Source: Nitrospinaceae bacterium
Lineage (GTDB): Bacteria > Nitrospinota > Nitrospinia > Nitrospinales > Nitrospinaceae
Reading direction: 5' to 3'
NCBI GenBank assembly: GCA_028278405.1
Contig: JANQEK010000036.1
Span: forward strand, 1 to 64,000
DNA length: 64,000 bases
The notes beneath the pieces are model-generated. The model was given only the letters and a program-made list of their open reading frames with translations. It did not search any database and was not told the origin of the DNA. Positions 55,881 through 64,000 of the stretch are shown here, one piece after another. The stretch's first letter is position 1. Every line of letters starts with the position of its first letter. The translations under genes and the position numbers were made by a program.

Positions 55881-57206
55881 ATGAAAAAGGTTGGCCCAGC
55901 GATGGCAGCAACCCTAGGTTTTATCTTGCTTTGGGCGCATCTTGCGCATTCTTCCCAGCCGCTTTCGAGCTACAACCTGCTGCAGAATGTTGCGGTAGAC
56001 CGTAAGGATGGGGAGTTGTTGATTCAACTGAAATTCAAAAATCCCCCGGTTCATTTTCAAGGCCCGAAATTCTTCAAAAAATCCATTCAAATAGATTTTC
56101 CATTGGCCTACGTGAATCCGCCCAAGCGTTATTTTGACACGGGAGATGACCGGATTCGGCAGGTCTACGTTTCACAATTTGATCGCAAGCGGCTTCGCTT
56201 GCGTTTGATGCTGGCTTCCGGCGCGTCGGTTCCCAAGGATGAAACGGTTGTGGAGCAGGTGGGACGCGTGCTTCAAATCCGAATCCAATCAAGCAGCCCC
56301 AAGCCTGCTCCCGTCAAAAATAAAATGGTTGATCCGCTGGAAAGCCTGTTGGCGCGAGCGTCGCGCATTCAACAATCGAAAGTGGTTCAAACCAAAACAA
56401 CTTCAGGACAATTAGCAAAGACAAGTTCTGCAGAGAAAACGCTAAAAGCTTCCTCGCCGGTGGAGAAAGTGCGATCGGTATCTCCAGAAAAGAGCGCTGA
56501 CCCTTCGGGTCCACTGCTGTCGCAGGTGCTTGGAAGGGGTCTGCAGAGCGAACCGGCAGCATCTGCAGCATCGGAACAGGCTTCTTTAAAGACACGCAAA
56601 GCTGGAATATTGGAGCTTGGGAATGATTTGTCATCCGAAGATTCCGGTCTGTTCTCGGCGAGCCTTAAGATGGCTTCAACATTGGGGCTGGTTTTGGGTT
56701 TGATGTTTATCGTGTTTCATTTGTTTAAAAAATTTGGTTTGAAGAACAGTGTCTTTGGAGGTGAAGGAAAACCCATTAAAGTGTTGTCCACCGGATTTCT
56801 GGCTCCCAGGAAAAGCATCGCTCTGGTGGAGGTGGCAGGTGACATCCTGGTTGTCGGGATTTCCAATGATCAGATTTCATTACTCGGGAACATTCAGGAT
56901 CCGGAAAAAATTGAACAGATCAAAGGCGCTCTGCATAAAAAAGACCACGATCAGAAACCCTCCGCTGCAGCTCCCGAATCCAAAAGTGAAGCGGTAGAAG
57001 CTCAGGCCGTGAAAGAGGAAATGCCGCAGGCCAGCAAGCAGGGAGTCGATGTATATAACAAACGATTGATCAAGTCCGGCTCTACCAATCCGTTTGGAGA
57101 GTATGTTAAGCAGTTTACGGATTCTTCGGAAACCGAGCAGCAGTCGATGAAGGATGTTGCTTCCAGGGTTAAAAAGAAGCTGGAGGAGGTTCCGATTTTT
57201 AAATGA
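55881..57206 (+). CDS. fliO: FliO, unusually long, with N-terminal AMIN-like domain
   Basis: This 441-residue protein replaces the short FliO normally found here. Signal-like residues 6-24 are followed by an AMIN-like beta domain (about 30-136; NVAVDRKDGELLIQLKFKNPPV and RKRLRLRLML). A disordered S/K/A-rich region (140-255) and one membrane helix (262-282) come next. The FliO core follows (GEGKPIKVLSTGFLAPRKSIALVEVAGDILVVGIS), then a charged C-terminal tail. FliO assists assembly of the FliP-FliQ-FliR export gate. The extra periplasmic AMIN-like domain would bind peptidoglycan or another envelope part, by family analogy. It overlaps the fliP start by four bases. Confidence 0.82.
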   Translation: MKKVGPAMAATLGFILLWAHLAHSSQPLSSYNLLQNVAVDRKDGELLIQLKFKNPPVHFQGPKFFKKSIQIDFPLAYVNPPKRYFDTGDDRIRQVYVSQFDRKRLRLRLMLASGASVPKDETVVEQVGRVLQIRIQSSSPKPAPVKNKMVDPLESLLARASRIQQSKVVQTKTTSGQLAKTSSAEKTLKASSPVEKVRSVSPEKSADPSGPLLSQVLGRGLQSEPAASAASEQASLKTRKAGILELGNDLSSEDSGLFSASLKMASTLGLVLGLMFIVFHLFKKFGLKNSVFGGEGKPIKVLSTGFLAPRKSIALVEVAGDILVVGISNDQISLLGNIQDPEKIEQIKGALHKKDHDQKPSAAAPESKSEAVEAQAVKEEMPQASKQGVDVYNKRLIKSGSTNPFGEYVKQFTDSSETEQQSMKDVASRVKKKLEEVPIFK

Positions 57207-57964
57207 AACGATCGGCGTATGTCTTAATTTTAATATCCGTATTATGGGCGGCCGTTAACGTTGTGGTTCCCCATGAAGCCTCCGCCATTCCTGTTCCCAC
57301 AGTTCAATTTGGAATGGAGGATGCCGAGGAACCCAGTACCTTGTCGACTGCGCTTCAAGTCATGTTTCTGCTGACGGTGCTGACTCTTGCCCCGTCCATC
57401 CTGATCCTGATGACATCGTTTTCCCGCTTTGTCATTGTCCTGTCTTTTCTCAGGCAAGCCATGGGAACCCAGCAGACGCCGCCGACACAGGTGTTGATCG
57501 GTTTGGCCCTGTTTCTGACTTTTTTTGTCATGAGTCCGGTGCTATCGGAAATTAACGACAAGGCCCTGCAACCTTACTTGAACGAGGAAATCACTCAGAG
57601 CAAGGCTCTGGAACTTGCACAAACTCCCATAAAGACGTTCATGTTGAAACAAACCCGCGAAAAGGACTTGGCGTTATTCGTCAATATGGATCAAGGAGAA
57701 AGGCCGGAGACGCTGGATGATGTCAAAATACAATCTGTGGTGCCTGCCTTCGTGATCAGCGAGTTGAAAACAGCGTTTCAAATCGGATTTCTGATTTATA
57801 TCCCGTTTTTAATACTCGATATGGTTGTGGCGAGCATTCTTCTTTCCATGGGGATGATGATGCTGCCTCCCGTGCTGATTTCCCTGCCATTCAAACTGAT
57901 GCTGTTTGTAATGGTCGACGGTTGGCACTTGACCGTTGGATCTCTCGTTAAAAGTTTTACATAG
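57203..57964 (+). CDS. fliP: Flagellar export gate protein FliP
   Basis: The 253 residues include a cleavable N-terminal signal peptide and four membrane helices with the FliP motif LTLAPSILILMTSFSRFVIVLSFLRQAMGTQQTPP, then NDKALQPYLNEEI and DMVVASILLSMGMMMLPP. It forms the core of the flagellar type III export gate with FliQ and FliR. It starts inside the fliO stop (ATGA) and is followed by fliQ after nine bases. Confidence 0.95.
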   Translation: MKRSAYVLILISVLWAAVNVVVPHEASAIPVPTVQFGMEDAEEPSTLSTALQVMFLLTVLTLAPSILILMTSFSRFVIVLSFLRQAMGTQQTPPTQVLIGLALFLTFFVMSPVLSEINDKALQPYLNEEITQSKALELAQTPIKTFMLKQTREKDLALFVNMDQGERPETLDDVKIQSVVPAFVISELKTAFQIGFLIYIPFLILDMVVASILLSMGMMMLPPVLISLPFKLMLFVMVDGWHLTVGSLVKSFT

Positions 57965-57973
57965 GAAAGCGTG

Positions 57974-58243
57974 ATGACCGAACAATTCATCGTGGATTTT
58001 GCCATGAACACCATACGAACCACGCTTCTGGTTTCCGCCCCCATGCTGGGATTCGGGCTGATCACCGGGCTGGTGATTTCCATTTTTCAGGCGGTCACCT
58101 CCATTCAGGAGCTGACGCTCACATTTATTCCTAAAATACTGGCGGTGTTTCTGGCTTTGTTCCTGTTTTTCCCCTGGATCATGCGGATCATGCTGAGTTT
58201 TACAGAACAGGTTCTTATAAGCTTTCCCAGCTACATCGGGTGA
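57974..58243 (+). CDS. fliQ: Flagellar export gate protein FliQ
   Basis: The 89 residues have two membrane helices and the FliQ pattern: FAMNTIRTTLLVSAPMLGFGLITGLVISIFQAVTSIQELTLTFIPK. ATG 57974 follows a GTG at 57971, which is an alternative start. The stop overlaps the ATG of fliR. It surrounds the FliP ring in the export gate. Confidence 0.93.
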   Translation: MTEQFIVDFAMNTIRTTLLVSAPMLGFGLITGLVISIFQAVTSIQELTLTFIPKILAVFLALFLFFPWIMRIMLSFTEQVLISFPSYIG

Positions 58244-59025
58244 TGGAACTCTTCAACCTATCGTATGCAGACTTCGAACGCTTCATTTTTGTTTTGGTCC
58301 GGGTGGGGGCTTTTATTGTATTTGTTCCGATTCTGGGAAGTCAGCAGTTTCCCGCCCGGATTAAAGTAGGCTTTATCCTCCTGCTCAGTTTGAGTGTCTT
58401 TCCGTTGGTTCGTCAATTACCCATGGCAGAACCCACGGGATTACTCGACTTTACCATTTATTTATTTTCTGAAGCGACAGTGGGTCTAGCGCTCGCTTAT
58501 GCCACGCGCCTGATTTTTGCCGCAGTTCAGATTGCAGGAACGGTGGTGGATTTTCAAATGGGCTTCGGCGTGGTCAACGTGATCGATCCGCAGACACAGT
58601 CGCAGGTTTCCATCACCGCCCAATTTCAGAATATTTTCGCGATCCTGTTGTACCTAGCCTTGAACGCGCACCATTTGACCATCTACGCCCTGGTCGAGAG
58701 CTTTCAACTGATCAATCCACAACAATTCGGGTTTTCCGCCGGAACCATGTCGCTGATTTTGAAATTGTTCGCGACCACGTTTGTGGTGGCCGTTAAAATC
58801 GCCGCTCCCATTATGGCAATTTTGTTTTTTATCAGTGTGGGTCTAGGGCTGGTGGCCCGAACGGTTCCACAGATGAACGTTTTTATTGTCGGGTTTCCAC
58901 TGCAAATTGGTGTGGGGCTTTTGATGGTTGGGCTTTCCATGAGTTTCTTCGGCATGATGATGACACAGCACATCTCGCAACTGCCCAACTGGCTGATGAG
59001 CCTGATGCATACGATGAACGGATGA
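58243..59025 (+). CDS. fliR: Flagellar export gate protein FliR
   Basis: This protein of about 260 residues has six or seven membrane helices, with the typical start FVLVRVGAFIVFVPILGSQQFPARIKVG and the middle GTVVDFQMGFGVVNVIDPQTQSQVS. The end, FPLQIGVGLLMVGLSMSFFG, is characteristic. It completes the FliP-FliQ-FliR gate. The ATG at 58243 overlaps the fliQ stop; a GTG at 58240 is an alternative. Confidence 0.94.
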   Translation: MELFNLSYADFERFIFVLVRVGAFIVFVPILGSQQFPARIKVGFILLLSLSVFPLVRQLPMAEPTGLLDFTIYLFSEATVGLALAYATRLIFAAVQIAGTVVDFQMGFGVVNVIDPQTQSQVSITAQFQNIFAILLYLALNAHHLTIYALVESFQLINPQQFGFSAGTMSLILKLFATTFVVAVKIAAPIMAILFFISVGLGLVARTVPQMNVFIVGFPLQIGVGLLMVGLSMSFFGMMMTQHISQLPNWLMSLMHTMNG

Positions 59026-59056
59026 GTTTCGATATTTGGATTAAAGGATTCAAGTA

Positions 59057-60133
59057 ATGGCAGAAGACGTCAATATTGATCAGAAAACAGAAGAACCGAC
59101 AGCGAAACGAATCCAGGATGCTGAAGAACGGGGTAACTTTGCCCATAGCCGGGAATTGACCTCTGCTTTTGTTCTGCTGGCCTCAATTTTGGCGTTTGCC
59201 ATGGCGGGAGCATTCAGTACCCGGCATATGATGGAGGCTTGGCACAATCTGTTTACCCGAATCCACATCATTCAACCCAATCTGGTGGATATGAAGGAAT
59301 TGCTGGCGTGGGTCATGGACCATTCTTTTGTTGTTCTGAGCCCCATTCTGTTTGCCATCATGCTGGGGGGAGTGACCGCTAACCTGGTGCAAACCGGTGG
59401 CGTCCGGTTTTCCCTGCATCCTTTGCTGCCGCGATTTCACAAAATGAATCCCTGGAACGGATTCAAGCGGATTTTCAGTCGGATTGCTTTGATGGAATTG
59501 TTCAAGTCGATCTTTAAGGTAACTCTTATTTCTCTGATCGCTTATTTCACGATCCAAGGGCGCTTCGATGAAGTTCCCCCCATGATGGGGAAGAGTGTCG
59601 GACAGATTTTGATTTTCATGGGAGAGGTGGCGCTCGAAATCATGATCAAAGTTCTGGTGGCTATGATTTTTCTAGCCTTCCTGGATTACATCTTTCAGAA
59701 GTTCACCTATCTTAAAAATCTGCGTATGACCAAGCAGGAAGTCAAGGATGAACGGAAGGATACAGAAGGGAATCCGCAGATCAAACAACGGGTGCGCAAT
59801 GTTCAAATGGAGATGATGAAACGCCGCATGATGTCCGCCGTTCCGGAAGCGGATGTGGTGATCACCAATCCGACACATATTTCGATAGCGATCCAATACG
59901 ATCAAGAGAACTCTGATGCCCCGGTCGTCGTGGCCAAGGGGAAGGGGATCATTGCTGAAAAAATACGCGAGCTCGCCAAGGAGCATGACATCCCTGTGGT
60001 GGAGGATAAACCCCTGGCACGGCTGCTTTTCAAGACAGTGGAAATCGGGCAGATGATCCCGGCTCACCTCTACAAAGCGGTGGCAGAAATCCTGGCTTAC
60101 GTTTATCGGTTGAAAGGCAAGACCTTGGTATAA
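59057..60133 (+). CDS. flhB: Flagellar export switch protein FlhB
   Basis: The 358 residues include the cytoplasmic start KTEEPTAKRIQDAEERGNFAHSRELTSA, four membrane helices and the autocleavage motif NPTH (ITNPTHISIAI). The cytosolic domain ends with a typical AKEHDIPVVEDKPLARLLFK. It switches export specificity from rod/hook to filament proteins. It stands 31 bases after fliR and 162 bases before flhA. Confidence 0.95.
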   Translation: MAEDVNIDQKTEEPTAKRIQDAEERGNFAHSRELTSAFVLLASILAFAMAGAFSTRHMMEAWHNLFTRIHIIQPNLVDMKELLAWVMDHSFVVLSPILFAIMLGGVTANLVQTGGVRFSLHPLLPRFHKMNPWNGFKRIFSRIALMELFKSIFKVTLISLIAYFTIQGRFDEVPPMMGKSVGQILIFMGEVALEIMIKVLVAMIFLAFLDYIFQKFTYLKNLRMTKQEVKDERKDTEGNPQIKQRVRNVQMEMMKRRMMSAVPEADVVITNPTHISIAIQYDQENSDAPVVVAKGKGIIAEKIRELAKEHDIPVVEDKPLARLLFKTVEIGQMIPAHLYKAVAEILAYVYRLKGKTLV

Positions 60134-60295
60134 AGATTGCACTTACTACCGATTGGAGTGCCAAATGTTTGAAATATTGGCGTTTGTAATCGTTCCGGAG
60201 CTTTCGTTATTTGCTGAACACGTTTAAATATAATAACTTAGTGATATGCGCCTGCGTCCCGGGTGCGTCAATTTTTTGGGTGGAGAACAGCTAAC

Positions 60296-62380
60296 ATGGC
60301 CAGCCGTATTCAAAATTATATATCCGCCCGGCCGCCGGAACTGGGAATCGCGGTAGGCATCATCGCCGTTTTGGTGGTGATGGTGATCCCAATTCCCACC
60401 TTTATGCTGGACCTGCTGTTGTCCTTCAGCATCACTTTTTCGCTGATCATCCTGCTGGTTTCGATATTCATGCTGGCACCGTTGGAATTTTCGGTGTTCC
60501 CGTCAATGCTTCTGGTGGTGACACTGATCCGACTGTCCCTGAATGTGGCATCCACCCGTATCATTCTTCTGCACGGCAACGAAGGGCCTGCCGCGGCAGG
60601 ACAGGTGATCAAATCTTTCGGATCATTTGTGGTGGGTGGCAATTATGTCGTGGGTGCCGTGATTTTTATTATTCTCGTGCTGATCAATTTTATTGTCATC
60701 ACCAAAGGTTCGGTCCGCACCTCCGAAGTCGCCGCACGGTTTACATTGGACGCTATTCCCGGAAAACAGATGAGTATCGACGCCGATCTCAATGCAGGGA
60801 TCATCACCGAGGAAGACGCGCGGATGCGCCGGCGTATGTTGGAACGGGAGGCGGATTTTTATGGCGCCATGGACGGTTCCATCCGGTTTGTCCGGGGTGA
60901 TGCCATTGCCGGAATATTGATCACGCTGATCAATGTTATCGGGGGGTTTGCGATCGGTGTGTTTCAGCAGGATATGATGGTGAACGAAGCCGCCAAGGTC
61001 TACACCTTGTTGACCATCGGTGACGGCCTGGTCACCCAACTCCCGGCGTTGGTCGTTTCCACCGCTGCGGGTATCATCGTGACCCGAGCCACTACGGATA
61101 AAAATCTTCCCAACGAACTCATTTCGCAGATGTCCAACAACCCGGCCGCATTTTCCATTGCCGCGGCCGCGTTGTTCTTTTTCGGCACCATTCCCGGATT
61201 GCCGCACATTCCGTTTTTTGCTTTGTCCGCTCTGGTGGGATGGATCGGTTATCGGTTGTATCTGGACCGCCGGAACAAGGAGCGTATTCAACAGAAAAAA
61301 ATCGACGAAGAAAAGAAAGCTCCTCCTCCAGAGAAAGTGGAATCTATTTTGCCGCTGGATGTCATGGAACTGGAAGTGGGGTATGAACTGATTCCTTTGG
61401 TCGATGCCGATCGAAATGGAGAGTTGCTGGAGCGTATCAAGTCCGTGCGCAGGCAGTTCGCTTTGGAATTGGGCTTTATCGTGCCGCCGCTACACATCAG
61501 GGATAACCTGCAACTGAAGGCAAGTGATTACGCAATTATTATCAAGGGCGTCGAGGTGGCCCGTGGGTCCGTGATGACAGGCCGGTTGCTGGCGATGAGC
61601 CCCGGTAAGACCGAGAAGGAGATTCCCGGTGTCAAGACGCAGGAACCGACCTTCGGTTTACCTTCGATTTGGATCAACGCTTCGGCAAAACAGGAGGCGC
61701 AGATGGCAGGATATACGGTGGTTGACCCTGCAACGGTTATCACCACTCACATCAAGGAAACCATCAAGCGGAATGCTCAGGAGCTGCTGGGCCGTCAGGA
61801 AGTGCAGACGTTGCTCGATAAATTCAAGGAGACCAATCCAAAGGTGGTCGAAGAACTGGTTCCCAACCTGATGTCGCTCGGAAAAGTCCAGAAAGTGCTC
61901 CAGAATTTGTTAAGGGAGCAGATTTCCATCCGGGACTTGAGAACGATTTTGGAATCGCTGGCGGATTACGCGGCCAAGGTGGAGGACCCCGATGTGTTGA
62001 CGGAATATGTCCGGCAGGCGCTGGCTCGGCCGATAACCAAACAATACATATCAAAAGATGGTTCGCTTTCGGTCATGACTCTGGACCAGAATGTGGAAGA
62101 ATTGATTCATCAATCGATACAAAAAACAGAACTGAGCTCTTATCTGGCACTGGAACCGACGGTTGCCGAAAAAATTCTCGCCAAAATCCGGGAGGCGGTG
62201 GAAGCAATCACCCCGATGCTGGAGACGGCGCCGGTGCTGCTGGCATCGCCCTTGGTCCGGATGTATTTGCGGAAACTCACCGAACGGTTTTTGCCGGATC
62301 TGGTGGTGCTCTCTCATAGTGAGATTGTTCCGACCGTTCAAATTCGAACTTTGCGTGTGGTGACGTTGAATGCGAATTAA
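60296..62380 (+). CDS. flhA: Flagellar export protein FlhA
   Basis: This protein of about 694 residues has eight membrane helices (within 20-310) and the FHIPEP-type motif region SVFPSMLLVVTLIRLSLNVASTRIIL. A cytoplasmic domain (about 350-690) follows, with PLDVMELEVGYELIPLVDADRNGELLERIKSVR. ATG 60296 is preferred over the GTG at 60263. It forms the nonameric ring that receives substrates from chaperones. Its 3' end overlaps flhF by 11 bases. Confidence 0.95.
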   Translation: MASRIQNYISARPPELGIAVGIIAVLVVMVIPIPTFMLDLLLSFSITFSLIILLVSIFMLAPLEFSVFPSMLLVVTLIRLSLNVASTRIILLHGNEGPAAAGQVIKSFGSFVVGGNYVVGAVIFIILVLINFIVITKGSVRTSEVAARFTLDAIPGKQMSIDADLNAGIITEEDARMRRRMLEREADFYGAMDGSIRFVRGDAIAGILITLINVIGGFAIGVFQQDMMVNEAAKVYTLLTIGDGLVTQLPALVVSTAAGIIVTRATTDKNLPNELISQMSNNPAAFSIAAAALFFFGTIPGLPHIPFFALSALVGWIGYRLYLDRRNKERIQQKKIDEEKKAPPPEKVESILPLDVMELEVGYELIPLVDADRNGELLERIKSVRRQFALELGFIVPPLHIRDNLQLKASDYAIIIKGVEVARGSVMTGRLLAMSPGKTEKEIPGVKTQEPTFGLPSIWINASAKQEAQMAGYTVVDPATVITTHIKETIKRNAQELLGRQEVQTLLDKFKETNPKVVEELVPNLMSLGKVQKVLQNLLREQISIRDLRTILESLADYAAKVEDPDVLTEYVRQALARPITKQYISKDGSLSVMTLDQNVEELIHQSIQKTELSSYLALEPTVAEKILAKIREAVEAITPMLETAPVLLASPLVRMYLRKLTERFLPDLVVLSHSEIVPTVQIRTLRVVTLNAN

Positions 62381-63467
62381 AAAGGTAATTGCCAACAGTT
62401 ACGGAGAAGCCCTGAGCCGGGTGAAAAGTGAGCTGGGAGAAAACGCGATGGTTCTTTCGACCCGATCCATCAAGTTCAACAAAGACCAGGGTGCGAGTGA
62501 GTGTTCATCCCTTGTGGAGATTACGGCTGCATTGGATAACGACCCGCATCAGGAAACCGTTGCCGTTGCCGAAGAAACCTCGAATGAAAAAAGGTGGATG
62601 TCCGTTGATAAAGGCGGAGAGATACGGGAACTGCGCTCCATGATTGCATCTTTACTGACCCAGACGGACAAGGCTAAATCGATGGGTCTGAATGAAACCC
62701 TGCTGCCGGTTTATGAAAAGCTGATCGGCCGGGGGGTAGACGACCGGGTGGCCGCCCGGATGTTTGAAACGATTCACGAGCGGGGACAAAGGGAGGAGGG
62801 GAATCCTTTCATCGGTGAGAATCATCTGGCCGAAGTGATGAAAGGAGCGGTGAAATGTGATGGGCCTATCCGGCTGGAATCGGCTGGGCCCAAGGTCGTG
62901 GCATTGGTGGGTCCCACCGGTGCCGGCAAAACGACGACCATTGCCAAGCTGGCGGCACGGTTTGCGCTTCAGCAGAAAAAAAAGGTGGCCCTAATTTCTC
63001 TGGACACCTATCGCATGGGTGCTTGGGAACAGTTGGAATCGTATGGCGAGTTGATGCAGGTCCCGGTATTCCTGGCAGCCGACCGCAATGAGTTTTCACG
63101 GATCATACAGGAACATCAGGATAAGGATGTGATTTTGGTCGATACTATGGGCAAGTCGCATCGTGACCTGGATTACTGCAAACGATTGAAACAGGTGTTG
63201 GAAGCTGCACCTCAGGTTGAAATCCATCTGGTGCAAAGCGCTACCGCTCAGGAATCGGTTGTGTCCGAATGTTTCAAGCAGTTTGCCCCTCTGGGGATTG
63301 ATCGTGTGTTATTCACCAAACTGGATGAAGCGGTGGATTTCGGTTTGCTGTTCAACTGTTCAGTCCGCTATCAGATTCCATTTTCGTATTTTACGACCGG
63401 GCAAAGTGTGCCCGAAGACATTGAAGTAGCTGCGCAGGATAAGGTTATTCGTTTGATTTTTAACTGA
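62370..63467 (+). CDS. flhF: SRP-type GTPase FlhF
   Basis: This 365-residue protein has an N-terminal basic region (MRIKKVIANSYGEALSRVKSELGENAMVLSTRSIK) and the SRP-family G domain. G1 is GPTGAGKTTTIAKLAARFA, then SLDTYRMGAWEQLESYGELM, VDTMGKSHRD and TKLDEAVDFGLLFN. FlhF places flagella at the cell pole and works with FlhG. It overlaps the flhA end and lies 89 bases before flhG. Confidence 0.95.
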   Translation: MRIKKVIANSYGEALSRVKSELGENAMVLSTRSIKFNKDQGASECSSLVEITAALDNDPHQETVAVAEETSNEKRWMSVDKGGEIRELRSMIASLLTQTDKAKSMGLNETLLPVYEKLIGRGVDDRVAARMFETIHERGQREEGNPFIGENHLAEVMKGAVKCDGPIRLESAGPKVVALVGPTGAGKTTTIAKLAARFALQQKKKVALISLDTYRMGAWEQLESYGELMQVPVFLAADRNEFSRIIQEHQDKDVILVDTMGKSHRDLDYCKRLKQVLEAAPQVEIHLVQSATAQESVVSECFKQFAPLGIDRVLFTKLDEAVDFGLLFNCSVRYQIPFSYFTTGQSVPEDIEVAAQDKVIRLIFN

Positions 63468-63556
63468 TTTATGCTTAAAGTAAAAGAGGCTAAGTCTTGG
63501 TAATTACAGGAGAAATCGGAAAAGCAGGCCGACAGGCCGACACCTTGAGGAGAGTG

Positions 63557-64000
63557 ATGGGAATGACTCAGACGAACATGCCGTCGAAAGTTTTGGCAGT
63601 CAGTAGTGGCAAGGGAGGCGTTGGCAAAACCAATGTGGTGGCCAATCTCGCGTTGGCGCTAACCCGTAAAGGAAACCGGGTGCTCATTTTCGATGCCGAT
63701 ATCGGGTTGAATAATATTGATATCCTTTTGGGCCTGGCTCCCCACCATCACATCGGTCACGTGTTTAACGGGGAGAAAACCCTGGAAGAAATTCTGGTCG
63801 AAGGTCCCCGGGGACTTAAAGTGTTACCGGCCAGCAATGGCTGGCAGGAGTTGACGACCCTCGACAACGAAAAGAAGATGGTCCTGTTGGAAGAGTTGGA
63901 TCGCCTGATGGGTGATTACGACTATCTCATTTTTGATACGGGGGCGGGCATATCATCCAATGTTACCTATTTTTGCAGTGCCGCGCATGAAACCCTGCTG
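63557..64000 (+). CDS. flhG: MinD-like ATPase FlhG/FleN (partial, cut by window end)
   Basis: 148 residues are visible, open to the window end. The deviant Walker A motif GKGGVGKTNVVANLALAL, the switch DADIGLNNIDILLG and the later YDYLIFDTGAGISSN define a MinD/ParA-type ATPase of the FlhG group. It pairs with FlhF to limit flagellar number. The ATG at 63557 has GAGGAG just upstream; a TTG at 63497 and an ATG at 63563 are also in frame. The C-terminal half and any membrane-targeting helix lie beyond the window. Confidence 0.9.
   Translation, partial: MGMTQTNMPSKVLAVSSGKGGVGKTNVVANLALALTRKGNRVLIFDADIGLNNIDILLGLAPHHHIGHVFNGEKTLEEILVEGPRGLKVLPASNGWQELTTLDNEKKMVLLEELDRLMGDYDYLIFDTGAGISSNVTYFCSAAHETLL

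Overview
The window looks like chromosomal DNA from a free-living, Gram-negative, flagellated and probably autotrophic bacterium. The best fit is a Nitrospinota (Nitrospina-like) nitrite oxidiser. That assignment is an inference from four things: a cluster joining a cytochrome bd-like membrane protein to three membrane or periplasmic c-type cytochrome proteins, one of them shaped like the NxrC subunit of periplasmic nitrite oxidoreductase; a fumarate reductase/succinate dehydrogenase with an HdrB-like third subunit, a type found in reductive TCA cycle organisms; a periplasmic alpha-carbonic anhydrase; and the mix of envelope genes. No nxrA/nxrB, 16S rRNA or CO2-fixation enzyme lies in the window to prove it. 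I saw no insertion sequence, integrase, CRISPR array or rRNA.

Layout. 1-32 is the 3' end of a tRNA, probably tRNA-Lys. 123-9875 is a long minus-strand run read as rlpA, greA, trmB, a response regulator/AAA+/LpxC fusion, purN, lolA, rseP, a small unknown protein, a PEP mutase-nucleotidyltransferase fusion and a CDP-alcohol phosphatidyltransferase. It mixes envelope biogenesis with phosphonate synthesis. 10218-20327 holds an HDOD protein, an MBL-fold hydrolase, an alcohol dehydrogenase, a methyltransferase, a cysteine-cluster protein, DUF1844, a TatT/TatP-type TRAP binding pair, an OleC-like ligase, a DnaA-like AAA+ protein and DUF2065. 20597-27876 holds two consecutive HtrA proteases, ligA, an alpha-carbonic anhydrase and a DEAD-box helicase.

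28259-33437 holds the three-gene fumarate reductase/succinate dehydrogenase and a dicarboxylate transporter. It is followed by a lower-GC WD40 protein with a 60-base internal duplication (33458-35746). 35801-39637 (minus) holds a small membrane protein, gcvPB, a Trm112-like protein and a PAP2 phosphatase fused to a heptosyltransferase. 39752-41724 holds a DUF2064 protein and hisD. 42085-48286 is the cytochrome cluster, closed by a strong terminator. 48399-53220 (minus) holds rpoZ, ltaE, a membrane protein and a glnK-amt-porin unit with a possible sigma-54 promoter. 53772-64000 is a flagellar operon, fliLMNOPQR-flhBAFG, cut by the window end in flhG.

How it works together. The cytochrome cluster would carry electrons between periplasmic donors and a membrane oxidase-like protein. 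The fumarate reductase/succinate dehydrogenase and the SLC13 transporter handle C4 dicarboxylates. GlnK and Amt handle ammonium uptake. LpxC, heptosyltransferase/PAP2, LolA, RseP and the HtrA proteases build and monitor the outer membrane. The most unusual observations are the LpxC enzyme fused to a receiver and a degenerate sigma-54-activator-type AAA+ domain, the cytochrome cluster, and the PepM fusion beside a CDP-alcohol transferase.
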